DNA from: Stramonita haemastoma
Lineage: Eukaryota > Mollusca > Gastropoda > Neogastropoda > Muricidae
Assembly (NCBI GenBank): GCA_030674155.1
Contig: CM060323.1
Coordinates: forward strand, 40,207,637-40,271,636
DNA length: 64,000 nucleotides
Direction of reading: 5' to 3'
Part shown: piece by piece, positions 23,700 through 34,674 of the stretch
How positions within the stretch are numbered: position 1 is the first letter of the stretch
How the letters are laid out: each line of letters begins with the position of its first letter
The notes under the pieces: model-generated
The model's database searches: none
What the model was told of the DNA's origin: nothing
Seen by the model: only the letters and a program-made list of their open reading frames with translations
Program-made: the position numbers and the translations under genes

Positions 23700-25100
23700 T
23701 GGACTATTTAAACCAACATATATATTTAAGTAGAACTGAAAACAAAAAAGTAGGAAAGAACCGTCCGTCCATCCCGTCAGTCCCATGTCCCAAAGGACGT
23801 AGGGGGGACATGAGAGAAGACGCAACGGAGATCTTTTTCCATGCTTCATGATCCTGTGTGGCTAGTAGGAGGTGTTGCAGGAGTTGGGCGGTCCAGTCTT
23901 TGATGTTGTCAACCCATGATTTCTTTTGGCGGCCTCTTCTTCTCTTGCCCTCTACTGTTCCTTGCAAGATGGTTTTTGCTAGGGTGTTGTGTCTTGTGGT
24001 GTGACCAAACCACATCAGCTTTCTCCTCTTTATGGTGGAGAGCAAAGGCTCTTGGGGGCCCACACGCTTTTTGATTTCTTCTTTCACATAGTTATTGGTC
24101 TTGTGTTCTTTGTATGATATTTTGAGGAGTCTCCTGTGGCACTTGTTCTCGAATGCTTGGATTCTCCTCTGTCAGAGTCCATGATTCACAGCCATATAGG
24201 AGAATAGATATCACGAGGGATTTGTAGAGGTGGTATTTGGTGCAGAAGCTGATGTTGTTGCTTCTGATGATCCTCTCGAGTCCGACTAGAGCTGATGTTG
24301 CTGTTGCAATGCGAGCTTTCACTTCATTGTTTGATGTGCCATCTTTTGTTAGGATGGAGCCTAAGTATTTGAATTGGCTCACCGCTTCCAGTATTTCTCC
24401 ATTCATCTTTATTTCCGTGATGTCATTACTCGTGCTGTTGACCATGATCTTAGATTTCTCTGTACTGACCTCCATGCCGTATGCGCTCGCTTGATCTGTT
24501 AGACTGTCTGTAAGGATTTGCAGTTCTTGTTTGCTGCTGCCCATGAGGTCAATGTCATCTCAAATCTGAGGTTGCAAAGGGGTCTTCCACCAATGGAGAT
24601 GGAAGTGTGGTGGTTTTGCAGTGTCTCTGTCATGATGTTTTCGAGGAAGACGTTGAAGAGTACAGGTGAGAGAAGGCAGCCCTGGCGGACCCCAACCATG
24701 GTCTTGAAGAACTCGCCCACGTGATTGTTCATGAAAACTACACTTCTTGCGTTCTCGTACAGAGCCTTGATGACTTCATTTAGGCAGTTGTCAATGTTGA
24801 AGTGTCTGAGTACTTGTCAGAGGCCGTCATGCCATACCCTGTCAAAGGCCTTTTTGAAGTCTATGAAATTGTGGTACAAGTCTTTTTGGTGTTGGAGATG
24901 CTTCTCTATCAGAATTTTCAGATTGAAAATTTGTTCCATTGTGCTGCGTTTTGGTCTAAAGCCCGCTTGTTCTTCTGCCAGGAGTTTTTCCGCTTGGTTT
25001 TTCAGTCTGATGAGGACTACCTGCAGCATGATCTTGCTAGGATGACTTATGAGACTGATGGTTCTGGCATTGCTTGAGGTTTCCTTTCTTTGGCAGGAAA
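23700..25100 (-). mobile_element. Non-LTR retrotransposon, minus strand, 5'-truncated and broken
   Basis: The minus strand encodes pieces of a reverse transcriptase nearly identical to the better copy at 29757-31715. It starts at the position corresponding to about 30350 of that copy, so it is more severely 5'-truncated. The segments include the 'FKKAFDRVWHDG' block (near 24840-24870) and 'VGVRQGCLLSPVLFN' (near 24650-24700). The C-terminal 'KLMWFGHTTRHNTLAKT' region lies at 23960-24020. A one-base loss near 24560 falls inside the catalytic Ala-Asp-Asp block and shifts the frame; other stops are present. The 3' end carries GACT/GGAC-type short repeats near 23760-23785. Confidence 0.85.
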
Positions 25101-25340
25101 GAAAGGAAAGAACAAAACACAGCAAATCACACATGAACATAATCATTGATACAGGGGGGAAATACACCCTATACAATAAAATACCTCAACTACAAATGTT
25201 TGCAAGCACTTACGTTAACACATACTATGACACACACACAAAACTCATTATGAACATGTGTTAAATTACTACAGTCAAGGGTGCAAGCTCTCTCACACAC
25301 ATACATACGCACCACACAATTTTTGTACTGAATCTGTTAA
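25094..25340. other. Intergenic DNA flanking the retroelement
   Basis: Short A-rich and CA-rich sequence; nothing recognised. Confidence 0.4.
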
Positions 25341-25344
25341 TGTT

Positions 25345-26060
25345 AAAACCCTGGTGGCGCGGTTCCCGGATTATTACGGTAAAAACGTGGTCTACCATTT
25401 CTGGCGGCTCTCGGAATATTCCAGGATGACGTCGGTGATCGTAATTGAAGGCTCACTTTCGCTTTCAAAGGTCACCCAATGAACGTGAAGGCCATTGTAG
25501 GGCCGCAGAAATGGGTGAAGGTCGTCCGCAGTCGCAAGCAACGAGGATTCTGATTGGTTTAGAGGTGGGGTTGGTTTTTTTTGGACAAGCCTCGATCGCC
25601 TGAAAACGAAATGGCGGCCAAGTGTTTGCGCATGTATTTTTCGAGTTTTTTGACGATATTGACGGCGATGAGGAGTTTTATAGGCTGGATTTGGTTGAAT
25701 TAAACGATAATAGAGACGATAAGGTAAGGATTGTGAAATATTTTTGAAAAAATTCGGAAAAATTGATCGTGATCGGACTGAATCGAGCCCTTCATAGCTA
25801 CCGGGCGATTTCGATGTCATACATTGTTTTACTTTATTTTAACGCAACATTTTACTTATTTTAACGCAATACGGCTTCGAAATCACTGTTGTTAAGTCAT
25901 TTTGATATGCTGTCGAGTACTTTGCATCACACGAAATCAAGCGCTTGTCGTATTTTCGTCATAGAACGCTGCCAGTTCGCACGAAACGAGTGTTCACCGC
26001 CATGACGATCGCAATCGCGTCGATCATTACGCTGGACTTTTCCGAGTATTTGACGACCGA
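25345..26060. promoter_or_regulatory. CpG-richer, non-repetitive segment; possible promoter and 5' exon
   Basis: Compared with its surroundings this segment is unusually rich in CpG and poor in repeats. On the plus strand it has 'ctgattggttt' (CCAAT-box-like, inverted) at 25550-25561, then 'gaaatggcggcc' (a Kozak-like ATG at 25612) and a donor-like 'gataaggtaagg' at 25714-25726. The frame opened by that ATG stops after about 30 codons. A second frame through the same interval is acidic and stays open into the donor but lacks an ATG. Neither is convincing, so only a possible regulatory/5' region is called. A short tandem ('ttattttaacgcaa' twice) lies at 25834-25870. Confidence 0.3.
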
Positions 26061-28190
26061 TTAAGCCACGCAAGCTCTTTATTTTTTTCAAAACTTATGT
26101 CAAGAGACAGTATTTATCGAATCATGACATTTTTGCGCTGCAACAACATTGCATATGGTGTTAAAATCAATCTGGGTCACCGACATCGCGACAGTGATTG
26201 GTAGTGCACGCGCAGTTTTTAAACTTTATTTTTTACATTATCATAAACACTACATGCTGCTATAAAATCTCGCTCATTTAAAAGCTTGTTATCTAAGCTT
26301 TCCAGTGATTTACAACTTTACACACTTAGTTTGGTTTTACATATCAATATCAAGGGTTGTTTGACCCCACCCAACTGCAAAACAACAATGGCTGCTGTTT
26401 AACCCTCTTGTTGAATTCTACAGAGCTAAACTGCCTATAGATTTTGAATTCTTTGAAAGTTTTCTACCCCAAACTGACATAGTTTACTTCTGAGACAATT
26501 GTGCACGTGCATGACAAGCTATCAAGCTGAAATTTTGTCACAAGCTAGATATAGCCTATCTTTGTACTTGCATTTTAACGCAAGTTTACATGTCTGGTCA
26601 CAAAATGTCGTGTCATTGTCACCTTATTTGTCACCAATCACAGGTAAAAGTGTGTTGTATAAGATAAAACAGCAAAATATGCATGGAATGGACAAAAATT
26701 CATGCATGTAAGTGTTGAATAAAGAACTGATGCCTAGCTAACGTGTTTATTAATGTTTGTGTGCAATTGTACTTCAAGGGCGTGTCACACAATGTCCTCA
26801 TAACACCTGTTGTTTTATGTCTTGATGAGACATACTTTTTGTTTAACTGTTTTTTTATCTTTTATAAACCAGGCATATTCAATCAATATCTGACATGTAT
26901 ACTGTATTTGAGATCTCTATGTCTTACATGTTTTTTAAGTGCACAGAAGTGTATTATTGAACATAAGTGTCACATTGTCACCAGTGTCACCACACAGGTG
27001 TGACAAATATGAAACCACACAGAACTTCTATAATTCTACAAAAATTTAATCTTAATAGCCTTTAAAGTAGTCATAGTGATGGCACAGGGACACATTACAT
27101 CACAGAAAGCACAAAATGTGGATGTGTCGGGGGTGTACCTATCGTTGTCACCTGTGGCACCTTGGCAGTCTGGAGACCTATTTTCTTTTCATTCTTGTTA
27201 TTTTCGTCATCAGCAAATCTGTCCCTTGAGTTTCAAATAAAAAGTGTGGTAATAACAAAAATAGTCAAAAGGCGTCACATTTTCTGGCGTTTATGCTGCC
27301 GACCTCCCACCCCCTCCCCCCAGGTCAAATTTCCCCACAGTGGTGTGTGTAGCACAGGTCACCACACTTGCAGGAATGTGCCATGTAGTCATATATTTTC
27401 AGGGTCACTCTTCTCTCTAACTGCATTATTTAATTTCTCTTCTCCCCCATCAGGTTTTTATTTCTGACTCACTTAACATTTATCATTGCAAATTTTCTAC
27501 TCCCAACGCAAACACGTTCATTTTCTTGTCTAGTTAGTTAGATGAATCGTCTGCTACCATCGAAGATGCCATTTTTTTCCGCCATGCTCTACCAGCGAAA
27601 GACGTTTCTATTACCAGCTATGCTTTCTTCCTTCCCTCCCAAGTACACACGCGTTAGTGGTCTAAATTTATAGCTGGCACCCTCTGAAACCTTCCCTGCA
27701 TCGCCAGACCAAATTTCAGACACATTGTGTGAGAACCATGAGATGTGTGTGTGATGGAAAAGTACTGCCCACATGGTCAGGACCAATGGCCGGCCGTACT
27801 ACGGCCGCAATGGAATCTAGCAGCAGGTGCTGTTATGGCCGTAACGAGGCTAAGACGGTTAATTTAGCATGTAGGTCGTACTACTAATTCTGTTAAGTTA
27901 GCGTTACTGTTTCCTTTGTTATTACTATCCATACACACCCACACAACACACAGAGTAGATCTCTCTCTCTCTCTCTCTCTTTCAGTCTTAGGGTTGTCTG
28001 GTATCACTTAAGTGGAAAGACATTCAAATTGAAGACTGACAGACTCACCAGTCTCTGATGCAATCCGCCCTGGACCTCCAACAATGTTCACATGACTGGT
28101 GTCACATGACGGCATACTTGGACCCGCTTGACACACTGCTGAGCCAGTGGTCAGGATGGATGTTATGGTCCATGATCCTGATCAGCTTCA
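26060..28190. other. Intergenic or intronic DNA, no exon proven
   Basis: Largely free of microsatellites apart from (TC)n at 27961-27982. A near-palindrome 'ggccgtactacggcc' lies at 27793-27807. A frame at 27316-27475 is open after a pyrimidine-rich acceptor-like sequence, but no partner exon is visible. Confidence 0.4.
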
Positions 28191-28195
28191 TAACC

Positions 28196-28560
28196 TAGCT
28201 CCTCTTGCAGTGACTGGAGGCTAAAGCGGGGTCCCTGACCATCTCTGTATCTGCTCCGTATTGAATCAGTTGTTGATGTCATCATCTTAATGTAGCTCCT
28301 CTTGCAGTGACTGGAGGCTAAAGCGGGGTCCCTGACCATCTCTGTATCTGCTCCGTATTGAATCAGTGGTTGATGTCATCATCTTAATGTAGCTCCTCTT
28401 GTAGTGACTGGAGGCTAAAGCGGGGTCCCTGACCATCTCTGTATCTCATCTGTTCCATATTGAATCAGTGGTTGATGTCGTCATTTTAATGTAGCTCCTC
28501 TTGTAGCTGGAGGCAAAAGCAGAATCCCTGACCATCTCTGTAGCTGTTGACACCATGCAG
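28196..28560. repeat. Tandem array, four units of 97-102 bp, overlapping a candidate exon end
   Basis: Units start at 28196, 28293, 28390 and 28492 with 'tagctcctcttg(c/t)ag', then 'ggaggctaaagcggggtccc', 'tgaccatctctgta' and 'ttgaatcagtggttgatgtc'. Periods are 97, 97 and 102 bp. The last unit, 28492-28560, is the most diverged and lies in the candidate minus-strand exon at 28446-28611. Confidence 0.9.
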
Positions 28561-28611
28561 TCTGTTGTGCTGGTGTCTGCACTCTTGGTATCCATGTCGT
28601 GACAGACCTGA
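28446..28611 (-). CDS. Candidate exon 3 of an unknown minus-strand gene
   Basis: On the minus strand a pyrimidine-containing acceptor ending 'cctatgttgcag' precedes an open frame of 54 codons rich in Thr, Ser, Asp and Met, ending in TGA at 28446-28448. One base at the start completes the split codon left by the exon ending at 32341, so the phases agree. The second half of the exon is made of the first unit of the 97-102-bp tandem array. I recognise no domain. If the gene is real, the protein of about 158 residues would end here; further splicing cannot be excluded. Confidence 0.3.
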
Positions 28612-28619
28612 CTGCAACA

Positions 28620-29378
28620 TAGGAAATCAAATGTATCAGTTAAGTTGTTTTCTTTTTTTGATAGCAAATGGGGTTTAAGAACTATTTCAGAAGACAATAC
28701 TACAGACATCGCTCATGTCAATCAATAAAGAATGGTGAACACACATGCACGCACGTGCGCGTGCATGCACACACACACACAATCCCCGTTCGAGAGGCTT
28801 TTCCTCCTGGAGTTAACATCAGTGCTGACTCCACTCCCCACATCATCATAAAATGGATGTTTTTTCAAAGATAAAAAAAACCAACCCAAAAAACCGCTAT
28901 AACAGTATAAGATTAAAGTCTTTGAAGGCAGCATTTGGGGAATTATCGAGTAAGGACCATGCTCTGGGCCTGACCTAACTCAAGTTTCGGCTCCTGGTTG
29001 AGCACTCTTCAGGGGTCCCTGCAGTGATTGCAACCTCACTCACCCTCTGTGGTAAGAGCAAGACACTATTTAGAATTCAGAAGTGTCCATTGCAGCCCTA
29101 GGAATAGGTAAATATTCCTATGGCCTACCACTGCTGCCAGTAAAAGATGAAAATAGACCCTTCTCTCTCTCTCTCTCTCCCCTTCTATCTCACACACATC
29201 TCTTTCTTTGTCTAGAGCTCTCTCTCTCCTCTCTCTCACTCACACACACACACAATTGCTTTTTGGTTTTGTTTTTTGTATTATTTCATGGGCTTTCCCA
29301 CCACCACAACCATACTCTGTCAGTGCCTGCCTGCCTGCCTGTCTGTCTGTCTGTCTCTCACACTCACTCACACAACAC

Positions 29379-29425
<47 letters not shown>

Positions 29426-29756
29426 CTCTAATCTTTTCACAGCAGGTGTATGGTATCCCACTATTTCTGTCAGTGTGTTGTGATGTGAAAATCTGTGTCC
29501 ACAGCAATACCATCAGCTATCCCCCCTCTCCACCCCGCTCCCTTCCAACCTGTTATCCAGGAGGATGAATGTTTACTGTTGTAAACTATTAGTCTCCTGG
29601 TAAAGTAACACACTGGGAGCTTTACACATATTAGACTTTGCGAACCGGATGCAGAGAAATTATGAATGAACAGATGGGTTGGTCACTTAGTTTTTATGCT
29701 AAGTGCACACTTTAGGCCAACAATTGTTTTTGATTTACCCCAGTTAACTGGGTGAC
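28620..29756. other. Intergenic or intronic DNA with microsatellites
   Basis: Contains a small alternating CA/CG tract at 28740-28782, (CT)n at 29160-29180, a CTGC/CTGT-type tetranucleotide run at 29325-29356 and (CA)n at 29379-29422. No exon is recognised. Confidence 0.5.
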
Positions 29757-31715
29757 AAATTAGGTTCTTGACCTCTGCGACAAAAGAAGAGAACTTAAGA
29801 AACAAAAGTTCACAAGTCAAGAAGCTTACAAGAAGTACATGGATAGCCACAGAGAAGTGAGGAAAAAGATGAGAGAAGCCAAAGAAGGGTGGATAGAAGA
29901 ACAATGCAACAACATCGAAGCTGGAATGACCAAGGGAAACAGCAAAACAGCTTACGACACTTTGAAAGCACTAACGAAAACCACACAGCCTAAAGCCTCT
30001 GTTACTGAAGACAAAAAAGGAAATCTTTTAACGGAAAACAATGCCATCCTCCAACGCTGGACAGAATACTGTGAGGGATTGTACAACTACCCACTACGCC
30101 CAGATACCAACATAGTTTCTGACAAACCCCCTGAACACCAAGATAAAGACCCACCAATACTAAGGTGTGAAGTAGATGCAGCTATTAAACAATTGAAGAA
30201 GGGGAAGTCCCCTGGAATTGATAACATCCCAGCTGAACTCATAAAAAATGGAGGGAATGAAACAGCAAGGCGATTCACAGAACTTTGTCAGAAGATCCAC
30301 GACACCAAAGAATGGCCAAAAGAATGGACACAGTCTCTTGTAATACCCCTGCCAAAGAAAGGAAACCTCAAGAAATGCCAGAACTACAGAACCATCAGTC
30401 TCATAAGTCATCCTAGCAAGATCATGCTGCAGGTAGTCCTCAACAGACTGAAAAACCAAGCAGAAAAACTCCTGGCAGAAGAACAAGCGGGCTTTAGACC
30501 AAAACGCAGCACAATGGAACAAATTTTCAATCTGAGAATTCTGATAGAGAAGCATCTCCAACACCAAAAAGACTTGTACCACAATTTCATAGACTTCAAA
30601 AAGGCCTTTGACAGGGTATGGCATGACGGCCTCTGGCAAGTACTCAGGCACTTCAACATTGACAGCTGCCTAATTGAAGTCATCAAGGCTCTGTACAAGA
30701 ACGCAAAAAGTGCAGTTTTCATGAACAACCACGTGGGCAAGTTCTTCAAGACCACGGTTGGGGTTCGCCAGGGCTGCCTTCTCTCACCTGTACTCTTCAA
30801 CCTCTTCCTCGAAAACATCATGACAGAGACACTGCAAAACCACCACACTTCCATCTCCATTGGTGGAAGACCCCTTTGCAACCTCAGACTTGCAGATGAC
30901 ATTGACCTCATGGGCAGCAGCAAACAAGAACTGCAAATCCTCACAGACAATTTAACAGATCGAGCGAGCGCATACGGCATGGAGGTCAGTACAGAGAAAT
31001 CAAAGATCATGGTCAACAGCGCAAGTAATGACATCACGGAAATAAAGATGAATGGAGAAACACTAGAAGAGGTGAGCCAATTCAAATACTTAGGCTCCAT
31101 CCTAACAAAAGATGGCACATCAAACAATGAAGTGAAAGCTCGAATTGCAACAGCAACATCTGCTCTAGTCAGACTCGAGAAGATCATCAGAAGCAACAAC
31201 ATCAGCTTCGGCACCAAATACCACCTTTACAAATCCCTCGTGATATCTATCCTCCTATATGGCTGTGAATCATGGACTCTGACAGCAGAGTTAGAGAGGA
31301 GAATCCAAGCATTCGAGAACAAGTGCCACAGAAGACTTCTCAAAATATCATACAAAGAACACAAGACCAATAACTTATTAACTATGTGAAAGAAGAAATC
31401 AAAAAGCGTGTGGGCCCCCAAGAGCCTTTGCTCTCCACCATAAAGAGGAGAAAGCTGATGTGGTTTGGTCACACCACAAGACACAACACCCTAGCAAAAA
31501 CCATCCTGCAAGGAACAGTCGAGGGCAAGAGAAGAAGAGGCCGCCAAAAGAAATCATGGGTTGACAACATCAAAGACTGGACCGCCCAACCCCTACAACA
31601 CCTCCTACTAGCCACACAGGATCGTGAAGCATGGAAAAAGATCGCTGTTGCGTCTTCTCTCATGTCCCCCCTACGTCCTTTGGGACATGGGACTGAGTGA
31701 GTGTGAGTGAGTTAA
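29757..31715 (+). mobile_element. Non-LTR retrotransposon, RTE-like, 5'-truncated
   Basis: Homology begins near 29757, in the linker upstream of the reverse transcriptase; the endonuclease domain that should precede it is missing, so the copy is 5'-truncated. The coding part is described separately. The 3' end after the stop at 31698-31700 is a run of GAGT/GTGA short repeats (31693-31711), a tail type common in RTE-clade elements. The copy is close to the minus-strand one at 23.7-25.1 kb, which suggests recent activity. It lies inside the intron of the candidate minus-strand gene, in the opposite orientation. The clade assignment is from general style and is uncertain. Confidence 0.85.
29839..31700 (+). 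pseudogene. Reverse transcriptase of the non-LTR element, one frameshift
   Basis: The open frame of 516 codons from 29839 contains the reverse transcriptase domain. The Phe-Lys-Lys-Ala-Phe-Asp-Arg-Val-Trp block lies at about residues 251-260. 'VGVRQGCLLSPVLFN' lies around residue 305-320. The catalytic Leu-Ala-Asp-Asp-Ile-Asp lies around residue 351-356. The frame stops at 31387-31389. The C-terminal part, with 'KLMWFGHTTRHNTLAKT' and a basic Arg-Arg-Arg-Gly-Arg segment, continues in another frame from 31386 to 31700. Comparison with the minus-strand copy shows an extra 8 bases near 31373-31382 that cause the shift. The frame is also open upstream of 29839 back to about 29757, so that Met is not the true start. 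The enzyme would act in target-primed reverse transcription; this copy is likely inactive. Confidence 0.85.
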
Positions 31716-31719
31716 CTGC

Positions 31720-32335
31720 AGTAGAAATATTGATTCTTGTTGCGAAGAAATTTTGCACCAAATGGCTATAGATATTGTTATCTTTTCAGCTGTAAAAGTG
31801 TGTAGACATTGTTAAAATGCAAGCACTATTTGTCGATGAAGGTCCTTGAAAATTAAGAGTGAGGTCCTTGAAAGTCCTTGAATTTTCTTCTCAAAGCTCT
31901 GTATGATCCCTGGGTGTGTGTGTGTGTGTGTGTGTAGTTAAAAGTCCTTTCCCCTCCCCATGCCCCACCTCCTCTCTCTTCAACTTCCTTCTCTTCTGGT
32001 AACGTGATCATGCCTATGGTGTGAAGATTTTTGGGCACTCTATAAACCATACCGTCAGTCATTCCTTCAAAATGATAAGTCGAACATTGCACAAGTTTAT
32101 CAACTATTAACAGTGACCTGTGACTAAGATCTTCAAAAACAGCGTTGCCTTTCAATTCCTTTTTTTTTAATAAAAAAACAAAACAAAACAAAATAAACAG
32201 CACACAAATAACACAAGCAAGCAACAGTTGTCTCTCGCAGAACAAACACACCAGCCAGGCACAAAGTACTTTGCGCTAATAAAAGAAAAAGGACAAAGTA
32301 TTCACACACAACATCAACGTAGACAGATCCAGATA
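31720..32335. other. Intronic or intergenic DNA with (TG)n
   Basis: A (TG)n lies at 31914-31936. On the minus strand 31950-32155 is open and looks coding-like at the amino-acid level, but no splice sites tie it to a neighbour. Confidence 0.35.
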
Positions 32336-32340
32336 CTTAC

Positions 32341-32597
32341 CACCAGGTAAGCCAGAGCAAGACGAAGGGACAGGTTTCTCGGTATTGTAGATGAGAACAA
32401 TAGAAGGCAATAACTGTGGCCAGAGCGATCTCAAGTTGATTTGACATGGGTGGTTCAAAATCCTGAGCTGTAAGGGACAGGTGGGGATCCACATAACACC
32501 TTTTGCCACAGTGGTGCCCAAAGGGATTGATTTTGTATGCAAGCATGTACTTGCTCTTTCCATTCATCCTCTTCAGCTGACCATTGGAATGGCTTTT
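32341..32597 (-). CDS. Candidate exon 2 of an unknown minus-strand gene
   Basis: On the minus strand the acceptor 'gtaatcctttgcag' at 32598-32611 precedes an 85-codon open frame that ends at a strong donor (exon ...CTGGTG, then GTAAGTATC). The exon starts in phase 0 and ends with two bases of a codon. The peptide starts Lys-Ser-His-Ser-Asn-Gly-Gln-Leu-Lys-Arg, has a Cys-Gly-Lys-Arg-Cys-Tyr segment, and ends with a hydrophobic stretch rich in Ala, Leu, Val and Trp that could be a membrane segment. I do not recognise the family. A second frame is also open through most of the exon, which lowers confidence. Confidence 0.35.
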
Positions 32598-32639
32598 CTG
32601 CAAAGGATTACACAGGAAATAAATTGATGAAGATGACCA

Positions 32640-33160
32640 TTACTTTGCATGTAATCTGTTTTAAGTATTACATCATAAAAATGATTTAACTTGAGCTCCG
32701 CAGAATTCTGAACACAGAATTTTCAAGTCGATGTCATCTCACCCTTGTACAATTTTTTTTTCAAATGTACAACAATAGTAACGTACAGTATATATAGAAT
32801 GTACTTTGGAGGAAAACCAAAAAAAAAGAAACACATGGAACCTTCCTAAGTACCTACCTACTGGTTACTCAGTATCCTGGCCATTTCTCAACTTTTTTTT
32901 TTTCAAGTAACACTGTGAAATCAAACCATACTGAAATCAACAACCGCTATGAATCAAAAGAAAACAAACCACAAAAATATCAACGTGATTTTACACTCAG
33001 AAAAAAGCTTTTGACTGTCACCTAGGTACAGTGACTGATGGGCTCACCATGCCCCAAGTGTTTTGGACACCAAAGGGTCAAGTCAACAGGCAAAAAAAAA
33101 AAAACCCACATACACACACAAAATTAAAATAGCAACACAAACAATAAAAAAAAAGAAACA
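32640..33160. other. Candidate intron, AT-rich
   Basis: Low-complexity A-rich sequence between the two candidate minus-strand exons. The segment 33016-33090 includes a near-palindrome (GTCAC...GTGAC). Confidence 0.35.
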
Positions 33161-33165
33161 CTAAC

Positions 33166-33219
33166 CTTAACTGGATCATCACGGTCGCTAGCTTTCTTAC
33201 TTTTAGACAAATGTATCAT
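33166..33219 (-). CDS. Candidate exon 1 of an unknown minus-strand gene
   Basis: On the minus strand ATG at 33217-33219 opens 18 codons (Met-Ile-His-Leu-Ser-Lys-Ser-Lys-Lys-Ala...) ending at a donor (exon ...GTTAAG, then GTTAGT) in phase 0. That matches the phase-0 acceptor at 32597. The frame stays open for about 16 more codons upstream, to a TAA, so the true start or an upstream acceptor could lie further out. The short basic, Ser/Asp-rich N-terminus gives no functional clue. Confidence 0.3.
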
Positions 33220-33229
33220 CCTTCCAACC

Positions 33230-33650
33230 TGTGGCCATACCACCACGTGCCCGAAACACTCCTCTTAGATTCACCTTTTTGCAACATCTAAAGTTCTCCA
33301 GAACTTTTTCTTCGATCAAACAAGATTTTCTTTTTAACAAATCCTGACAATAAGTCGTGTTTTGGGGGTTTTGTCCCCTCTTAAAAACAGCATTTTGAGT
33401 TCAACGTACCCAACTCACCATTCCGTCACATCTGAATCCTGTGTCTAAAAATCGACTCGTGGTTATGATTCTGAGAAGGGGAACAAGAAACGGGAGAGTT
33501 GGCTCCCCTAGCCTACTCTATTTCTGGATCGCTTTTAGCTTCCGGTTACAGATTTGAGGCTACACACCAATATTAATTTTGACTCCTTTTCTTTCTATTT
33601 TATATATATATCACTCTTGCATTCGCACTGCACGTACTAAGCCATCCACA
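33230..33650 (-). promoter_or_regulatory. Possible upstream/promoter region of the minus-strand gene
   Basis: This stretch is less repetitive than its surroundings. On the minus strand it contains 'gtaaccggaagc' (ETS-factor-like core CCGGAAG) near 33538-33549 and a donor-like 'ggaatggtgagttg' near 33413-33426 that could close a non-coding first exon. All inferred from short motifs. Confidence 0.2.
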
Positions 33651-33652
33651 GA

Positions 33653-33673
33653 TTAATAATAATAATAATAATA

Positions 33674-33708
<35 letters not shown>

Positions 33709-33712
33709 TTTT
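33653..33712. repeat. (AAT)n microsatellite
   Basis: About twenty AAT trinucleotides with one irregular unit. Confidence 0.95.
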
Positions 33713-33719
33713 TTTATAA

Positions 33720-34670
33720 ATTCACAAAGACTAGCCCCTGACTCAAAACTCGGGTAATTTTGCACAAATTTGGTAGGTTTGAACTTTTAAAAAAATTTCA
33801 GTAAACACTGTACCCCCTCACTCCTTTGTCGTTTGCTGACTTCCTAACCCCAATATGCATGGGCGGGGTCAAGGATGTAGGAACACAAGCAATCCTCATT
33901 TGATGATCATTTCTAACTTTCTCATGACTACCTGGTATTGCTCTACGTCTTCAATACCCAAAACATGTGCACAGTGCATTTTTTTTTATACTTTAAAAAA
34001 TCTGTGAAAATCAACAACAAAAACTTCCGACCCGCACTCTATAACCCCCAAAATAATACTGGAGTGTAACCTGACTTGACTTGACTTGACATTGTGAATG
34101 GTTGATGCCTGTTACGGCCTGTTCATTGTTCTTCACATAGGCCTATATCCACTTTCTCTTGCGTGCATGGCTAGAGCAGAGAGTGGTATAGCTGTAATTT
34201 TAATGAGTCAAGTCAAGTCAAAATGATCTTTACTGAGGGTAAAAGATTAAGTTTACACAACTTTTTTTCATCCTGCCTTCACTATAAAAACAAAAATCAT
34301 GAAAATTGACTTCTAAAACATTCAAAGACAAATATCAACCTTTGTTGAAAAACTAAAATAAATGAGGATTTTCTTCCAAAAGAATTTTATCTTAGTATCA
34401 TATCTTATCATTGGGTAGTCAAAATTAAATGGGAACTTGTAGGTCAGGAGGGGCGACAGAGGGCAGACAGCCCCCTCCCCCACGCAGCTCCCCTTGACCC
34501 GGGACACTCCTGTTTCATATTCTACTCTTGTCACTCGGTTTAGGCCTATAAACAGTTGGTAGTTCCCTACAGTGGGGAGCAGTCAGTAAACAATACATGT
34601 TGTCAGAAATGGGATGTAGTTCATCGCTAAAATTTCGCTAAATGAAATCCAACTAAGACAAATAACATGT
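33720..34670. other. Intergenic DNA, no gene recognised
   Basis: Two (TTGAC/GTCAA)n pentamer patches face each other: 'acttgacttgacttgac' at 34074-34090 and 'gtcaagtcaagtcaaa' at 34208-34222. They form an inverted pair. Confidence 0.5.
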
Positions 34671-34674
34671 TATC

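Noticed and set aside
24237..25077. Plus-strand frames in the 24-25 kb region
   Set aside because: Antisense shadows of the minus-strand retrotransposon copy.
30160..31217. Long minus-strand frames (163 and 269 residues) opposite the reverse transcriptase
   Set aside because: They are antisense shadows of the plus-strand reverse transcriptase, which has clear motifs.
31950..32155. Coding-looking minus-strand segment next to the retrotransposon
   Set aside because: No splice acceptor or donor fits it to the candidate gene, and it ends in a TG tract; left unannotated as an exon.
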